A stretch of DNA of 64,000 bases from Malachius bipustulatus (Eukaryota > Arthropoda > Insecta > Coleoptera > Melyridae). The notes beneath the pieces are model-generated. The model saw nothing but the letters and a program-made list of their open reading frames with translations. It was not told the DNA's origin and did not search any database. Numbering within the stretch: the first letter of the stretch is position 1; the number at the start of each line of letters is the position of its first letter. Position numbers and translations under genes: made by a program. Positions 10,334-20,958 of this stretch are shown here, one piece after another. The stretch spans positions 38,656,162 to 38,720,161 of the forward strand of contig OU342637.1 in the NCBI GenBank assembly GCA_910589415.1, read 5' to 3'.

Positions 10334-10873
10334 GCAGGACCGGAACCTGCTCTTGGCATATCCTCAAATACTGCCAAAACAACAATAGACACCTGGGCGG
10401 AAAACAAGGTACTTCGGTACTGGCAAACTCTACCAGGATTAACTCACTCTAAGACCTTCATTGAGGGACCCTCGAGAAACAGAGCTAAAAAGCTACTGGA
10501 ACTCAAAAGGACTGACCTAAGGGCCCTAATAGGCCTATATACAGGACACTGCAAAGTGAACCACCACTTACACAGGATGAATCTAGCCGATAACGCAGAA
10601 TGTCGCCTGTGTTTGGAGGATGTAGAAACAGCAGAGCATGTTCTATGCAACTGCCCCGCCTTGGGAAGAACCAGGCACTCAACGTTCGGAAAAGTACTTC
10701 TCTCTCCGAGAGACCTGGATACATTCACACCACCTAAGGTCATTAGCTTTTTAAAAAGCAGTGGCCTGCTAGAGTGGATGTAAAGTACTTAGGTATGAGC
10801 CACACGCTTGGTCGCAGTGGAGGTGTCACTAATCGACCCACTCATTATATAACTAAACTAAACTAAACTAAAC
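10334..10873 (+). mobile_element. 5'-truncated R1/I-like LINE with 92-bp flanking duplication
   Basis: About 540 bp: end of the RNase H/C-terminal part of ORF2, 3' UTR with GGTCGCAGT, and an (ACTAA)n tail. It is flanked by two identical 92-bp copies of hammerhead-element sequence (10242-10333 and 10874-10965), which read as an unusually long target-site duplication. The 3' UTR motif GGTCGCAGT is shared with the LINE derivative at 4126-5365. Confidence 0.75.
10336..10783 (+). pseudogene. LINE ORF2 C-terminal fragment
   Basis: Reads GPEPALGIS (end of RNase H region), a GLYTGHCKVNHHLHRM block and a CRLCLEDVETAEHVLCNC zinc knuckle, then ends ...SFLKSSGLLEWM and TAA. It is open and has no internal stop, but lacks the endonuclease and RT. 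The apparent upstream extension into the flanking hammerhead element is fortuitous. Confidence 0.8.
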
Positions 10874-11025
10874 TAGGGTGATGGAGAATTCTCCGACCCC
10901 ATCTAACAGGCTAGTAATTGCACTCTATGTGCTTTATACTCATTGACCTGCAATTCACTCTTTTATGAATTCATCTAGGGAGAGTTGCTTGCCCGGATAA
11001 TAATTACTAGACATCTTTTGGTTGA

Positions 11026-11067
11026 AGAAATTTAAAACTGGTCTAATAAGACCAGTTTTAAATTTCT
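11026..11067. repeat. Perfect 19-bp inverted repeat in the piggyBac coding region
   Basis: Arms 11026-11044 and 11049-11067 are perfect reverse complements with a 4-base AATA loop. One arm corresponds to the expected transposase codons around RPVLNFF; the other is an extra inverted copy that breaks the frame. Confidence 0.8.
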
Positions 11068-12216
11068 TTCTTTATATAGACGTTCATTAGGAGTTGCTTC
11101 CCCTTCTGCAGGATTACGTGCAAGATGTAAGCATCGTAAGATAATCAGGAAGCGATCACGGCTCATATGGCTTGAAAAGCACGTTAAATTGAACAATGGA
11201 TAACTCTTCCAATAGTCTTAAATTCTGTTTAGTTTTATTGAGCCTGTGTGCAACACTAATGCTAAAAACTTCAACAGCTTTGTTGGTGGTTTCCATTTTG
11301 TAATTCTGGAATTTTCTCTTACGCCTTGCATTTGAAATAATAATCCCTCGGCGTAGGAATTTGTTTCCTCGGCTATGGATTCAAGCGTATAGTCATCAAC
11401 AAGCAACCGAAAATAATCGTGGTTTCGGAACCAAAAGTTCTCTCTTTTTAGAAAATGGAATGTATTACATTCCAGAAGTAGTAGGGTCTCAAATTGGATT
11501 AAACCGTCTCACATTTTGTACAGGCACAGGTGAAATTGGTCTTGGATTAGGTTCATCATCATCTGAATCTACAATGAAAACACAACATAACAAACAATTC
11601 CATACTAACATTTATCCAGCAGTATTTATGAACAAAACGAAAGATTATTATCATTTATATCTATGTACCTGATTGTTCCGAATCGGAACCACTTTCATTC
11701 ATATTATCATCACTTTCCGGCAAATACTCAATGTCTTCATCACTACCACTACCACTGAATGGTTCGAAAGGCTCATTTATAACAGCTTCTAGTTCTTCAT
11801 CAGACAATTTTTTAGAATTTTTAATATTTACTTTTGATCTTTGAGGTCTTGAGGGTCCGGTTACAAGATCGTCACCCATTGCGAAAATTTTATTTAAATA
11901 CTAAAACGGCGATTGTATTTCGTTTTAACAACACTTCAACAATGTGCTACTGAACGTACGTACACCCCGCTGCGATGCTGAGAATACACTGAAGCTTTTA
12001 GTTACATGTGCTGTGATGACACGGATCCGTGACATGCGCAGCGAACGTGTTAAGTCAGTCGTATCTCGCCTTCATTCCATCGCTGGTCAACTTGATCTTC
12101 CTCCTGACAAGGGAATGAATTTCCGTCATGGAGTTTTTCATTTCTTCGACATAGTTCGTGATCTCGGATGGGAAACTAGTAGGCGAACCATAGACCAAAT
12201 CACAGGATAGCCGAAT

Positions 12217-12781
12217 ATATGTCCAACCATGATGGTGTGGTCTTTGAGGTCCTGGTTGGTGTTCCCGATCAAAGTAGGGAAGTGCAGTACGTGAGGAGGA
12301 TAACTGGCGCTGGTTTGCGCAGATTGGCGGAGTTCTTGAATGAGAAATCATGGCCCCACGGGGAGTTAGATGTTGACGATCTCGCAAACCATTTGATTTG
12401 CAAATATAGCGATTACCTATCCCTGTGCTTTCCTTCAGGAGATCAAATTGTAAGCCGTTCCAGCTTTACTGGTTTGATGACTCACTGAAGTCAATGCGAG
12501 ATAAGATTATATTACTTGATGATATATACAGAGTTACCAAACTAGCAAACATTAAAGGTGCTGTGAAAAGTCTTCGTAAAGTCTATAAACGTGAGATACT
12601 CAATAAGAGGCGGGCTGCATACAACAGATATATTGCCAATGCCGCAAATCCTAGTGGGGCGGGGTGGCGGATAGTTAATTCTTTGAGAGACAGCGCAGTC
12701 GGATTGAGGCATAGGATGCCTGAGGGAGTAACAGTTGATGATTTCAACCAGTATTTCGCCGATGTTGCGGAGAGTATATTG
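12217..12781 (+). mobile_element. LINE fragment (endonuclease-RT linker) without ends
   Basis: Plus-strand coding scrap: DGVVFEVLVGVPDQ..., VYKREILNKRRAAYNRYIAN and GWRIVNSLRDSAVG...VDDFNQYFADVAESI, typical of the linker between endonuclease and RT of CR1/Jockey-type LINEs. It has neither RT nor 3' end nor tail, and no target duplication. It occupies the place of about 1.7 kb of Gypsy D, so it came in with a deletion. Confidence 0.75.
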
Positions 12782-13566
12782 GGAATCGATCGAAAATGTC
12801 CTGAAGGTTGTTGATGTGGTTTTGAAAAGTGGAACCCATAACCATGACATCGTCCAGGTATACTAGGCATGTTTTGTAGGTATACTAGGCATGTCAGCCC
12901 TCGGAGTATTATCTCCATCAGTTTTGCAAAGCTAGCTGGCTCTTTGCTGAAACCAAATGTCATAACCTTGAAATTGTACAGACCCGTGTCAGTAGAAAAT
13001 TCAGTTTTCTCGTTGTCGTCTGGGTGCGTGCCAACGTGCCAGTAACCGCTTTTTAGGTTCAAAATTGAGAACCAGGTTGAACCAGACAAGGTACATTTCT
13101 GTGGATGCTTGGCAGCGGGTAACTGTCCTTCTTTCGTAACAATCATTCAACTTCCTATAATCGACGCAAAACCTCGTTGTTCCATCCTTCTTGGTTACCA
13201 ATACGACTGGCGATGACCATGGGCTGTTGGATTCCTCAATAACTCCCATATTTCAGCATCTGGTCCAGCATGGTTGATACCTCTTCTTGTTTCGCGGCAG
13301 TCTTTTGGGGTTTGTCTTATTGGTTGGGTGTCGCCTGTATTTATTCTATGTCGCACAATGTCCGTTCTGCCTAACTTCAAGTTCCCTGTAGCGAAAACAT
13401 CTTGATTCCTCTTCAAAAGTACTTTCGCCAACCTTGTGTCGTCTTTCGACAGTTCTTTGAATTCCACTTCCAGCAGGACAATCTGCATCTTCCTTGTATC
13501 TGCCTGCTTCTTTTTCTCGATCTTCTCACAACAGCTGATCATCTTTACTGGTACGCAAATTCCAAT
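12782..13566 (-). pseudogene. Gypsy D reverse transcriptase / upstream pol fragment
   Basis: Minus-strand pieces: [20 protein letters not shown] with [10 protein letters not shown], then a degraded [20 protein letters not shown] region in a shifted frame, and the spacer upstream of RT (KLGRTDIVRHRINTGDTQPI). The catalytic YLDD region is only partly present at the low end near 12840-12890, where a small local duplication of GTATACTAGGCATG occurs. Several frameshifts. Confidence 0.8.
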
Positions 13567-13867
13567 GAGCCTAATGAATAAAAATGAAGCAATTACTTGA
13601 AGGAATTACTTTTTAGTAAAAGCAATTGCTTGACTAGCAAATGCTACAAGCAAAAGCAATTGCTAGATCTGGATATGAATAAAAATTTGAAGCAATTGCT
13701 GCTTTTCTTACACCCCTGTAGCAATTGCTTATTCAACATAAGTCCAGACGTGTCTTTCTCTCTTCCAGGTAGATACTTCATAATGTTCAGTTTGGTGCCT
13801 AATTTGCAATAGAGTTGACGAATAATCCGTTACTTTTTGTGGAAAATAGGAGACTTATATTTGTGAT

Positions 13868-14220
13868 TTGGCAGAGTTTAGTGAAAATGAGGAATTTGAT
13901 AGTAGTGCTAGTGATGAAGAAATTAAAGACAAACAATTGATATTCGTCCATAAATTGAAGGAACATAAAATAATTGTACTTAATAAATCACAAGTTCCGC
14001 AAGTTAAAGCAGAAAAGGACGCTGCTTTAACCGTCAGCAGAGCAATATAGAGATATTTTTAACGTTTCACTTACAACAAAACAGTCAGCAAAGAAAATTA
14101 GTAATATGAAGGCAGACCTAGAAAAAAAGTTTGACATTAATAAGACAGGCAATAAATCGATGACCTATAAGCCTTGGGAAATATTATTCTTGGAAATTTT
14201 GGACGTATAGAAGAATCCGG
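13868..14220 (+). pseudogene. Harbinger Myb/SANT-like accessory protein, degraded
   Basis: Open from 13868 to 14050 (acidic start MAEFSENEEFDSSASDEE, then KDAALTVSRAI). Further codons in shifted frame (SAKKISNMKADLEKKFDINKTGN, then YKPWEILFLEILD) look like the DNA-binding partner encoded beside Harbinger transposases. The Myb helix pattern is only suggestive. In this family the partner helps bind the terminal repeats, here probably the AGCAATTGCT sites. Confidence 0.5.
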
Positions 14221-14575
14221 TATTTAAGAAAATACCAGGTGTGTTAGAAGCTGAACTTTTAATAATATTTCTTTAAACTAAAAAATACAAATTCTTAGAT
14301 GCTGCTTCTGTTGGAACTGGTGAAGAAATGATACTATGTTAAGCCCTCATCAACGAGTGACTGTGGTATTCCTATAGCTGCAGCATGTAGTAATCCTCCT
14401 AAAAAGAAATTTAAAATATCAAACGAATTACCTGAAACTGCGGAAACAAAACAATAATTGTCAACTGCTGAACTGCAGCGATAAGTTTTGTTAGAGCAGC
14501 TGAAACTATGTCGTATGCAACAGGAAGAAATCTTGAGAAGAAAACACGAAGATGATTTACTTAAAGCGTACATTG

Positions 14576-15115
14576 TTACGGAACGGAATAAGGTGTTTTA
14601 CGATTTATAAACTTTGGAATCTTGACGTGCGTACAGTCTATCACGCCGATGGAATTTGGAAACCGATATCTCCCTGACCACAACTGTTTAGCTTCCACAA
14701 CAGCTTTAGCACTTTTAGGAAATTTAATACAAATGTTGGCCTTCTCCACAACTGCATCCATTACAGAAGTGTATGTCTTACAGACAGTAGTTTGGTGAAC
14801 ACCGAGTTCTTCACCTACAGAATTTTGAAACCCCGGATCCGACAGTTGCCGCAGAAATATTTTCATCTTATTTACAGGTGATAGTGCACCCCCTCGCTTT
14901 TCACCAGTATCAGTTAAAAAATAATTTGCCAACCAATCAAAATTTTCGCGGTCAAATCGATATAACTTTCTAAAATCATCATATCTGCAATTTTTACGTA
15001 CACTGTAGATTTTCCTTTTTCGGACGTTCATGTATTCAGCCATAATTGAAGACACAAATGAAGAGCAACTCACGTGTATGCCGCGGAGAGCCACTGTATG
15101 AGTGCTACCAAGCAA
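14576..15115 (-). pseudogene. PIF/Harbinger transposase, N-terminal half
   Basis: 179 codons on the minus strand. Recognisable features: YRFDRENFDWLANYFL, LSPVNKMKIFLRQLSDPGFQNSVGEELGVHQTTVCKTY (the conserved HTH-like block before the DDE domain), IKFPKSAKAV and IGVIDCTHVKI with the first catalytic Asp. The later Asp and Glu are missing because of the internal deletion near 14580, so the protein is inactive. Confidence 0.85.
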
Positions 15116-15384
15116 ATGATGCAGGGGTCGACCTACCTTAAAAATTTGAGAGCAATTGCTATACTAGAAAAAGCAATTCCTTAATTTATTCATCACATTT
15201 TAAGTAAAAATAGCAATTTCTCCCATTTTTTAAGAAAAAGCATTCACTAGAAGCAATTCCTGCACTTCTAAGCATTTGCTGGTCGAAAAGGCAATTACTT
15301 CAGTTTTTATTCATAGGCTTTCAAGCAATTACTTCGATTTTATAAGAAAAAGCAATTGCTACATTTTTATTCATTAGGCCCAAT

Positions 15385-16826
15385 GAGTCACCTTCCTTAA
15401 TCCTTGCGGTGCAAGAAAACACATTTGCAACACGTACAGGAATCTCTCGGCTAGTGTTGACTAACATAGTGGCAATTATCAGGTTATTATTATTGTCTGG
15501 GGATGGCTCGACTAACTCAATGCAACTTCCAAGATCTGCTTCCAGCCTGGCCAGGACTGTCTGCTCACTGAACCCTCAGATGGTAGTTGTGGAACTCGCG
15601 ATGAGTCTTGTCATTCATTACCGTCTGTGATCTCCAGGAGCTCAGTACCAAGTCTTCATCACCCAAGCTCAGGATACCTTGTTTCGGATCAATCCGCAGT
15701 CTATGCTGTTGAATGATGTCTAGCCCCAGAATAAACTCGTCTTTAGTCTCGGCTACCACAACCGTCTGACACAGTTCCAGGGCTCCAAGCTAGATTCGGA
15801 CATCTACTTCGCTGATGATATTGCGATTTCACCTGTTGATGTCTTCAACTGGACCCATCTCGAAGGATGACGAATTAAAGCAGGACTGACGACCTCCTTC
15901 CTTACCAACGAAATCGATGATCCATCGTTGAGTACCATGGCAACAGATTTTCCATTTATCTGCCCTTCAACGGCTAGGCTGTCTATGTGGCGTTAAAGTG
16001 TTCGGATGGAAACGATCCAGGGGCCTTGTTGTTGTCCGCCAGCATTCGCCCCTCCACACTGCCTTCCGTCGACGAGGAGCTTCCTGTTCCCGAAAGATCT
16101 CTGCTTCCGCTCCTGTCCCTGTCTAGTCTTCCTTCCAGGGATCCACTATGTCTCGGAGTCTCACCAACTTTACAGTCACGTATAAAATGTGAACTGGATC
16201 CGCAACACTGTTTCCTGATTTTGTCCCACCTTGGAGTCCAATCTGTTTTTAACTGCTCAGAGAGCTTATCCACCATCATCTTACTAAACCTTTACAATAT
16301 GGTAGTCATGTTCTCTTCTTTTTCTTCATTGATGGTCACTGCTCGTACTTTGGAAAAGGTTCTACCCCTGGACGTCTTGAACGCTTCGCTGGACTTCTTC
16401 AAATGTGACGTGCGCAGGATCTTCTGTATTTCAGTGTCTCGTATCCCGTTGACAAAGGTTTGCGACGCTAGTTGTTCTATGAAATTCAGCGGCGAGTCTG
16501 GATATGCTTGATGGACAATCCTGTTGAGATCAGCTTCAAACTGGAAAATGCTTCGCCTCATAACTTTCGAGAATGTTGAGTTTATTCTCGAAGTTGATCT
16601 TCATCTCCTCTGCAAGCAGTTTTGTTTTCTGTTCCATTCGATTTTCCACCAATTTCACCCTGTTGACTTAGCTGCGAACACTGTTGAGGTCATTGGGAAC
16701 ACCATCAACTTCTTGTTTTACTTTATTTAGTTCTCCCACATAATCGTCCCTTTGCTGCTGAATCACTTTTAGCAGCTTCTCTTCACCGTCTTTCTGTTGC
16801 TGTCGGCCACCTTCGAGCCTCTTAGT
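15385..16826 (-). pseudogene. Gypsy D protease region and gag remains
   Basis: Minus strand. The protease side reads DEFILGLDIIQQHRLRID (15565-15759). Gag pieces at 15983-16561 include the CCHC-related and Ser/Arg-rich tail and RIVHQAYPDSPLNF...LASQTFVNGIRDTEIQKILR. The middle of gag is deleted compared with copies A and C, and the coiled-coil start fades out near 16826 without a 5' LTR. Confidence 0.8.
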
Positions 16827-18084
16827 GATATTGAATGAAAAATCTGATAATTTTCATCACACTGTATTACAGATTCATCCACACAATAGGATACTGCATG
16901 AAAAGTTAAAACAGGGACATGTAAGCCATTTTTAAATAACTTCAGCGGTTTCCTTTACATATATACTTTTTTGAAGTTGGAAAATTGCGATTTTCAGGAA
17001 AATCTTCCTTCAACTCCTTTAATTATTTAAATTAAATAACATCTCGAGATGGTAATTAATTAAAATAAGGACCTGATCTGACTACAGCCCGACCACTACC
17101 TGACCAGTCAGATCAGGACATCTTCCTTAAAAAAAAAATACAAAACGCACATCTTTTTAGTCTAGATCTAGACCCTTGTATTGTTTGTTACAATCTGACA
17201 TAGCATTCCGAATGCAGAAGTTTCGGATGCAGAAATGTAATACTTCAATCTTGGAAATTCTCCCGAATCTTATTTTTCACAACATGCGTGAATTCGTTCG
17301 AGAACACTAGTTTTTGTATGCTTATGCCCATGGAGACTTCTGATCTACTCATCAAATGCTACCGACCTCCAAAGTTACAACAAATTTGATCCGGTGAGAT
17401 AAACCTGCCCTAGGTACGTAAAATAATTACAATTTTTCGTTTCTTTTCTCATTCATATCCACGGGATAGTCGGCCTGAGTAATATAATAGGAACCTCGGC
17501 AGCTCGCCTTCTTTCATAATACAGGCACGAGAGCCGACGGAACGGAGATTCCCCGAATGCATTGTGTTACGTAAAGAATCACGCGAACAGGTCGTGATAG
17601 AAAGTAACCGACGACACGTTCCCGCCAATAAGACCAAGGTGCCTGGTTGAAATCCGGCTTTAAAAGCACGCATCGGATGTAAAGGGTTGGTCAGTCTTGC
17701 TTCGACTTTGCTCATCGCCAGACTGACTCTTTCCTCCGCTATCTTTTGGAAACCCCTCTGAGGGTATCGCATAAACAAAAATTCTATCTAACCGGTGGAA
17801 ACCCCTAGAGGGTATCGCACCGTTTCTCTTTTCTGCATAAACAAAATTCCTATCCAACCGGTGGAAACCCCTAAAGGGTATTGCACCGCTCCTCTTTTCT
17901 GTATTGCTGAATAAAAATTGATTAGGCATCTTTCTGTTTTCATCTACGTTGCTAAATGTGAAATTCTCCCTTAAAGAGCAATTAGAACTATTCGAAGAAG
18001 CGATAAATTCATACGCTGACACAACAAGCATTAAAACCCATTTTCTAAGTCAATCCATCCATAAGATTCGAATTTAGTTTCACT
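16827..18084. other. Unassigned AT-rich sequence with a short tandem repeat
   Basis: No recognised gene. A degenerate repeat of about 65 bp with core GGTGGAAACCCCTANAGGGTAT occurs three times at about 17745-17895. The core CCCCTANAGGG is itself nearly palindromic. This block may be the left part of an unrecognised element whose right part starts after the LINE at 19585. Confidence 0.4.
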
Positions 18085-19584
18085 AAAAAACAGATCTACC
18101 CAGACGGCTCTTGTAGAGCTTACGGACTTCATATCTCAGGGTTTGGAGGAGGGGATGCACACTGTGGGCTGGCTTTTGGATCTCTCCAAGGCCTTCGACA
18201 GTGTGTGCCACGAGTGCCTCCTTCGGAAACTGGAGAATGTCGGAGTTCGTGGATTGCCCCTTTCTTGGTTTACCAGCTACCTACAGGGAAGAACACAGGC
18301 GGTTCAGATTACTGGGTCTGATGGCCGACCTGTGCGATCACCTTTTGCTCCAGTCTCCTCTGGGGTGCCACAGGGTAGTGTTCTCGGTCCACTTCTTTTT
18401 CTTATCTTCATTAACGATCTGGGCCCCAAAATTACCTCCCCAAATTCACTCTGTGTTAACTATGCTGATGATACAACAATTCTTATTAGGATAAAACCAG
18501 GCGACCCTCCTAGTCTGATAGATACCATTCAACTCCCGTTGAAAAGAGCAAGTTTATGGCTCAGGGCCAATGAACTAAAACTTAACTTAGACAAAACTGA
18601 ACTGATTGATTTTCACTCTAGCCGATCACGTCTTCCACCTTTACCCTCCATACCCACCGATGGTGCCTTGATCGAGCCGAAGGGCGTGGTGAAGTTTTTG
18701 GGCTTCCACATCGACCAGGACCTAAACTGGTCGGCTCACACAGATCATTTGTGCCGTCGTCTTGCTAGTGTCTGCTTCCTTCTTAGACGCCTTCAGCACA
18801 CGGTGTCCCCTGAGGTTCTTCTCTTTGCTTATTATGGGCATTTCATCAGCCACGTGAACTATGGGCTGGCCGTCTGGGGTGGGTCTGAGAGATCTCTGCG
18901 AAGGGTTTTTCTTCTTCAAAAGAGAGCGATTAGGATCCTGACAGGCTTGTCAATGCAGCAGTCATGCAGAGGCCATTTCAGGCGGCTTGGACTTCTTACC
19001 GTGCCTGCTTTGTATGTCTTCTCTCTGCTCAAACTGATCCACAAAAATCAGGATAGACTTTTACCTTACCGATTCACGCATCACTACAGTACCAGGTTCA
19101 ATTTGTTTAAACCTCCTACACACCATCTGTCGTCTTCAGAAAGGACATTCACGTACGCATCTATCAAATACCTGAACCACTTCAAAATAGATCCTACAAC
19201 TGTTGGGTTCTCAGCGTACAGTGCGTATCTCCGGAAACATCTCACGGAGTTGGAACCCTACACTACCTCTGATATACTGTCCTTCCACCCCCCATCCCTA
19301 CCTGCAGTCTGATATTAAAACACCTAAAACTCAAAGCCTTGATCCATCCTTATCATAGAGATGGAACTATGCCTCGATCGAGAACTGATTTCTTTTGTGT
19401 CTCTGCGCGTCTCGACCCTCACTGTTCCCGGCGTTATGCTGACATGCTGTGTGTTTTAAAAATTTTTACTGTTTGTCTTTATGTTTGTTTTTATAATTTC
19501 TGTAATGACGCTGTTGTACTGAGCAATGACTGTTGTAATTAAAGTACAATAAAGAAATTTGTAATTGTAATTGTAATTGTAACT
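18085..19584 (+). mobile_element. 5'-truncated CR1/Jockey-like LINE with (TTGTAA)n tail
   Basis: Begins inside the RT domain (TQTALVELTDFISQG) and runs through a long open frame, a 3' UTR and a tail of TTGTAA repeats at about 19558-19583. The 3' UTR motif shared with 6631-6727 shows at least two copies of the family in this window. Confidence 0.85.
18143..19312 (+). CDS. LINE reverse transcriptase C-terminal half (truncated ORF2)
   Basis: Open 389-codon frame in a truncated LINE; the first Met is internal and the frame continues upstream to about 18085. RT motifs present: WLLDLSKAFDSVCHECLL, SSGVPQGSVLGPLLFLIFINDL, the catalytic NYADDTTIL, LNLDKTELI, VKFLGFHID and the C-terminal YGHFISHVNYGLAVWG region. 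It lacks the endonuclease and RT fingers, so it cannot act alone. The undisturbed frame indicates a fairly recent insertion. Confidence 0.85.
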   Translation: MEEGMHTVGWLLDLSKAFDSVCHECLLRKLENVGVRGLPLSWFTSYLQGRTQAVQITGSDGRPVRSPFAPVSSGVPQGSVLGPLLFLIFINDLGPKITSPNSLCVNYADDTTILIRIKPGDPPSLIDTIQLPLKRASLWLRANELKLNLDKTELIDFHSSRSRLPPLPSIPTDGALIEPKGVVKFLGFHIDQDLNWSAHTDHLCRRLASVCFLLRRLQHTVSPEVLLFAYYGHFISHVNYGLAVWGGSERSLRRVFLLQKRAIRILTGLSMQQSCRGHFRRLGLLTVPALYVFSLLKLIHKNQDRLLPYRFTHHYSTRFNLFKPPTHHLSSSERTFTYASIKYLNHFKIDPTTVGFSAYSAYLRKHLTELEPYTTSDILSFHPPSLPAV

Positions 19585-20954
19585 AAGAATTGAGGAGAGA
19601 TCCGTGATTCCTAAGGACAATTTCTGCCTCTAGAAAATAACCATGTCCGACCGCAAAAGAAAGAACCCCGATTCAATCACCGGCACAGTAAAAAAGATGG
19701 CCCCGATAAATAAACGCCCGACCAATGTTAACGTAAAAATAATAAACCGACGTTAAAATATATAAGGTAAAGAAATAAATTCCCTGTATAGGAAATCGAG
19801 ATAGAGCTAGGAAGAAAATAGACCCAGGTCAGGAATTAATAACCTGTGAATAAATAAAACGGTCCATTATCAAAAATACTCCAAGTTAGGAAATGGACAA
19901 CGAACACAATAAACAAATCATCCTATTTTCTCAAGGAGTCCGAGTTTATTTAGTACAGATGTAGGATCGACCGAATATTAGGAAAGAACCGGTCCCTTTA
20001 AATACGCCATTTTAGAAAGTGAAAGTGAGCCCATTATTCCTCCCATTGTAAAGCGCTATGACATGAACTAGTGACGGCAGTGCCGGTGCACCCTCAGAGA
20101 TAGAGTAGGCCAAGGCAGGGTTGTCAGATGTAGCACCTGCTCCTCACGTATAAGGAAATAACAGTTACAACACAATATTCGATTAGGAGTTATAATAGGT
20201 ACTCGACTACCACAAGTTGGGGGAGGGATTCATCTCGAAGTCCAGATGAAGACCTCGGGTAACCGGTGAAAGAGCATGACTCTTTAAAGTGGAAATCGTA
20301 GTACGCAACGGGGCAATAAAGCACCCTCAGTTGTAGGATAGAGTAGGCCAAAGCGAACCACAAGTCAGGAAATTTCACGATAATTGCGTTAAACAAAGGT
20401 TGGTGTGAGAAGCAGTCATAGCAGCGCTCAGGCTTGTTCCGAAGTGCATGTCACGAAAAACGATGAAATAACGAGAAACGTAATCACTAAACTGATTTGG
20501 TTATCCCGATTCCTTTTGATAGGTAATTCTCGATAACACGGCTGGGAGATGCTGTTGGTCATCTGCTCCAGAAGCTACGCCCACAATAGCTGGTTTTCCG
20601 AGTAGGTTAGCCCAATTTTCCAACACTCTAATTATTTCGTCTGAGCAATAATAATAAAGGAATGGGGTCTGTAATTCGATCAGAGGTGATCATGATTATG
20701 TTAATAAAGTCAAAACGCTCGAGAGATGTGTTCAATCCCGCAGGATGAAAAATATCCCATTAAAAAAGGATTTTTTTATTAATAAACCAGAACTTCTAGT
20801 CCAAGGACTATCAAATACCTGAATATTGCTGGGAGGTAATAAAACATTACTTGCTAAGAAAGTTACGCCCGAATAAGGCAAGTTCAGAGTATATCTACGA
20901 ATAAACAATTAAGGTAAACTGGTCTCACAAACCTGAGGTAATAATAAATGAAGC
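19585..20954. other. Unassigned non-coding sequence
   Basis: About 1.4 kb with no usable open frame. The phrase ATAGAGTAGGCCAA(A/G)GC occurs twice (near 20101 and 20339) within a CACCCTCAG context, a local duplication. It continues across Gypsy A into 29466-29990, which has similar composition, so A seems to have landed in a larger unrecognised repeat. Confidence 0.4.
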
Positions 20955-20958
20955 ATAT

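Larger units (their letters stand above)
9678..10984. mobile_element. Hammerhead-ribozyme retroelement (Penelope/retrozyme-like), copy 1
   Basis: Insertion of 9691-10971 in piggyBac, flanked by CATCTAGAGAGAA (9678-9690) and CATCTAGGGAGAG (10972-10984). It consists of one complete unit of about 456 bp (9688-10143), a partial direct copy (10144-about 10230), then an inverted partial copy interrupted by a LINE (10334-10873). No protein is encoded. A minus-strand hammerhead ribozyme lies in the full unit. Unit + partial tandem + inverted part is the layout known for Penelope-like elements and animal retrozymes. Confidence 0.75.
8018..11879 (-). pseudogene. piggyBac-like transposase pseudogene, two exons, two insertions
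   Basis: Minus strand. Exon 1 (11879-11669) starts MGDDLVTGPSRPQRSK and is acidic (SGSDEDIEYLPESDD), like piggyBac N-termini. A 100-bp GT-AG intron (11568 boundary, 11569-11668) follows. The second exon holds the DDE domain: LVDDYTLESIAEETN, then LDESMVLWRGRLIFRQYI and YMDNFYNSFQLTEDLLE. A one-base shift near 9150 leads into GVDMQDQMNSYYPCERK, and the Cys-rich C-terminus (RKRCRECHKQ..., HCQMCPEQPGLCPGSC) ends at 8018. Internal stops, shifts, a 37-bp inverted duplication and two insertions make it inactive. Confidence 0.85.
7752..12053 (-). mobile_element. piggyBac-like transposon with nested insertions
   Basis: Inserted in Gypsy D. The right end is TTAA (12050-12053) next to a CACGTTCGCTGCGCATG terminus (minus strand) and a CACGGATCCGTG palindrome. 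The left terminus is not recognisable and may be lost; about 55 bp of Gypsy is missing across the junction. Two later insertions lie inside: a MITE at 8134-8851 and a hammerhead-ribozyme element at 9691-10971. The 3' UTR with an AATAAA-like signal (minus) covers roughly 7752-8017. Confidence 0.8.
13564..15384. mobile_element. PIF/Harbinger-type transposon, internally deleted
   Basis: Termini G(A/G)GCCTAATGAATAAAAAT and its inverse (13567 and 15381) are flanked by AAT (13564-13566, 15382-15384), a 3-bp duplication as expected for Harbinger. Removing it restores the Gypsy sequence AATTCCA...GTCACC. The two ends are crowded with the palindrome AGCAATTGCT and close variants. It contains a plus-strand Myb/SANT-like ORF and a minus-strand transposase N-terminal half; the part encoding the rest of the DDE domain has been lost. 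Confidence 0.8.
7033..16826 (-). mobile_element. Gypsy copy D, broken by nested insertions
   Basis: Minus-strand Ty3/Gypsy of the same family as A, B and C. Segments in order of coordinate: 3' LTR (7033-7530), integrase tail (7531-7751), piggyBac insert (to 12053), integrase piece (12054-12216), LINE scrap (12217-12781) replacing about 1.7 kb of integrase/RNase H/RT, RT-to-protease piece (12782-13566), Harbinger (13567-15381), protease and gag remains (15385-16826). No 5' LTR is found. The left LTR is preceded by ATAT (7029-7032), the target motif shared by the family. Confidence 0.85.
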
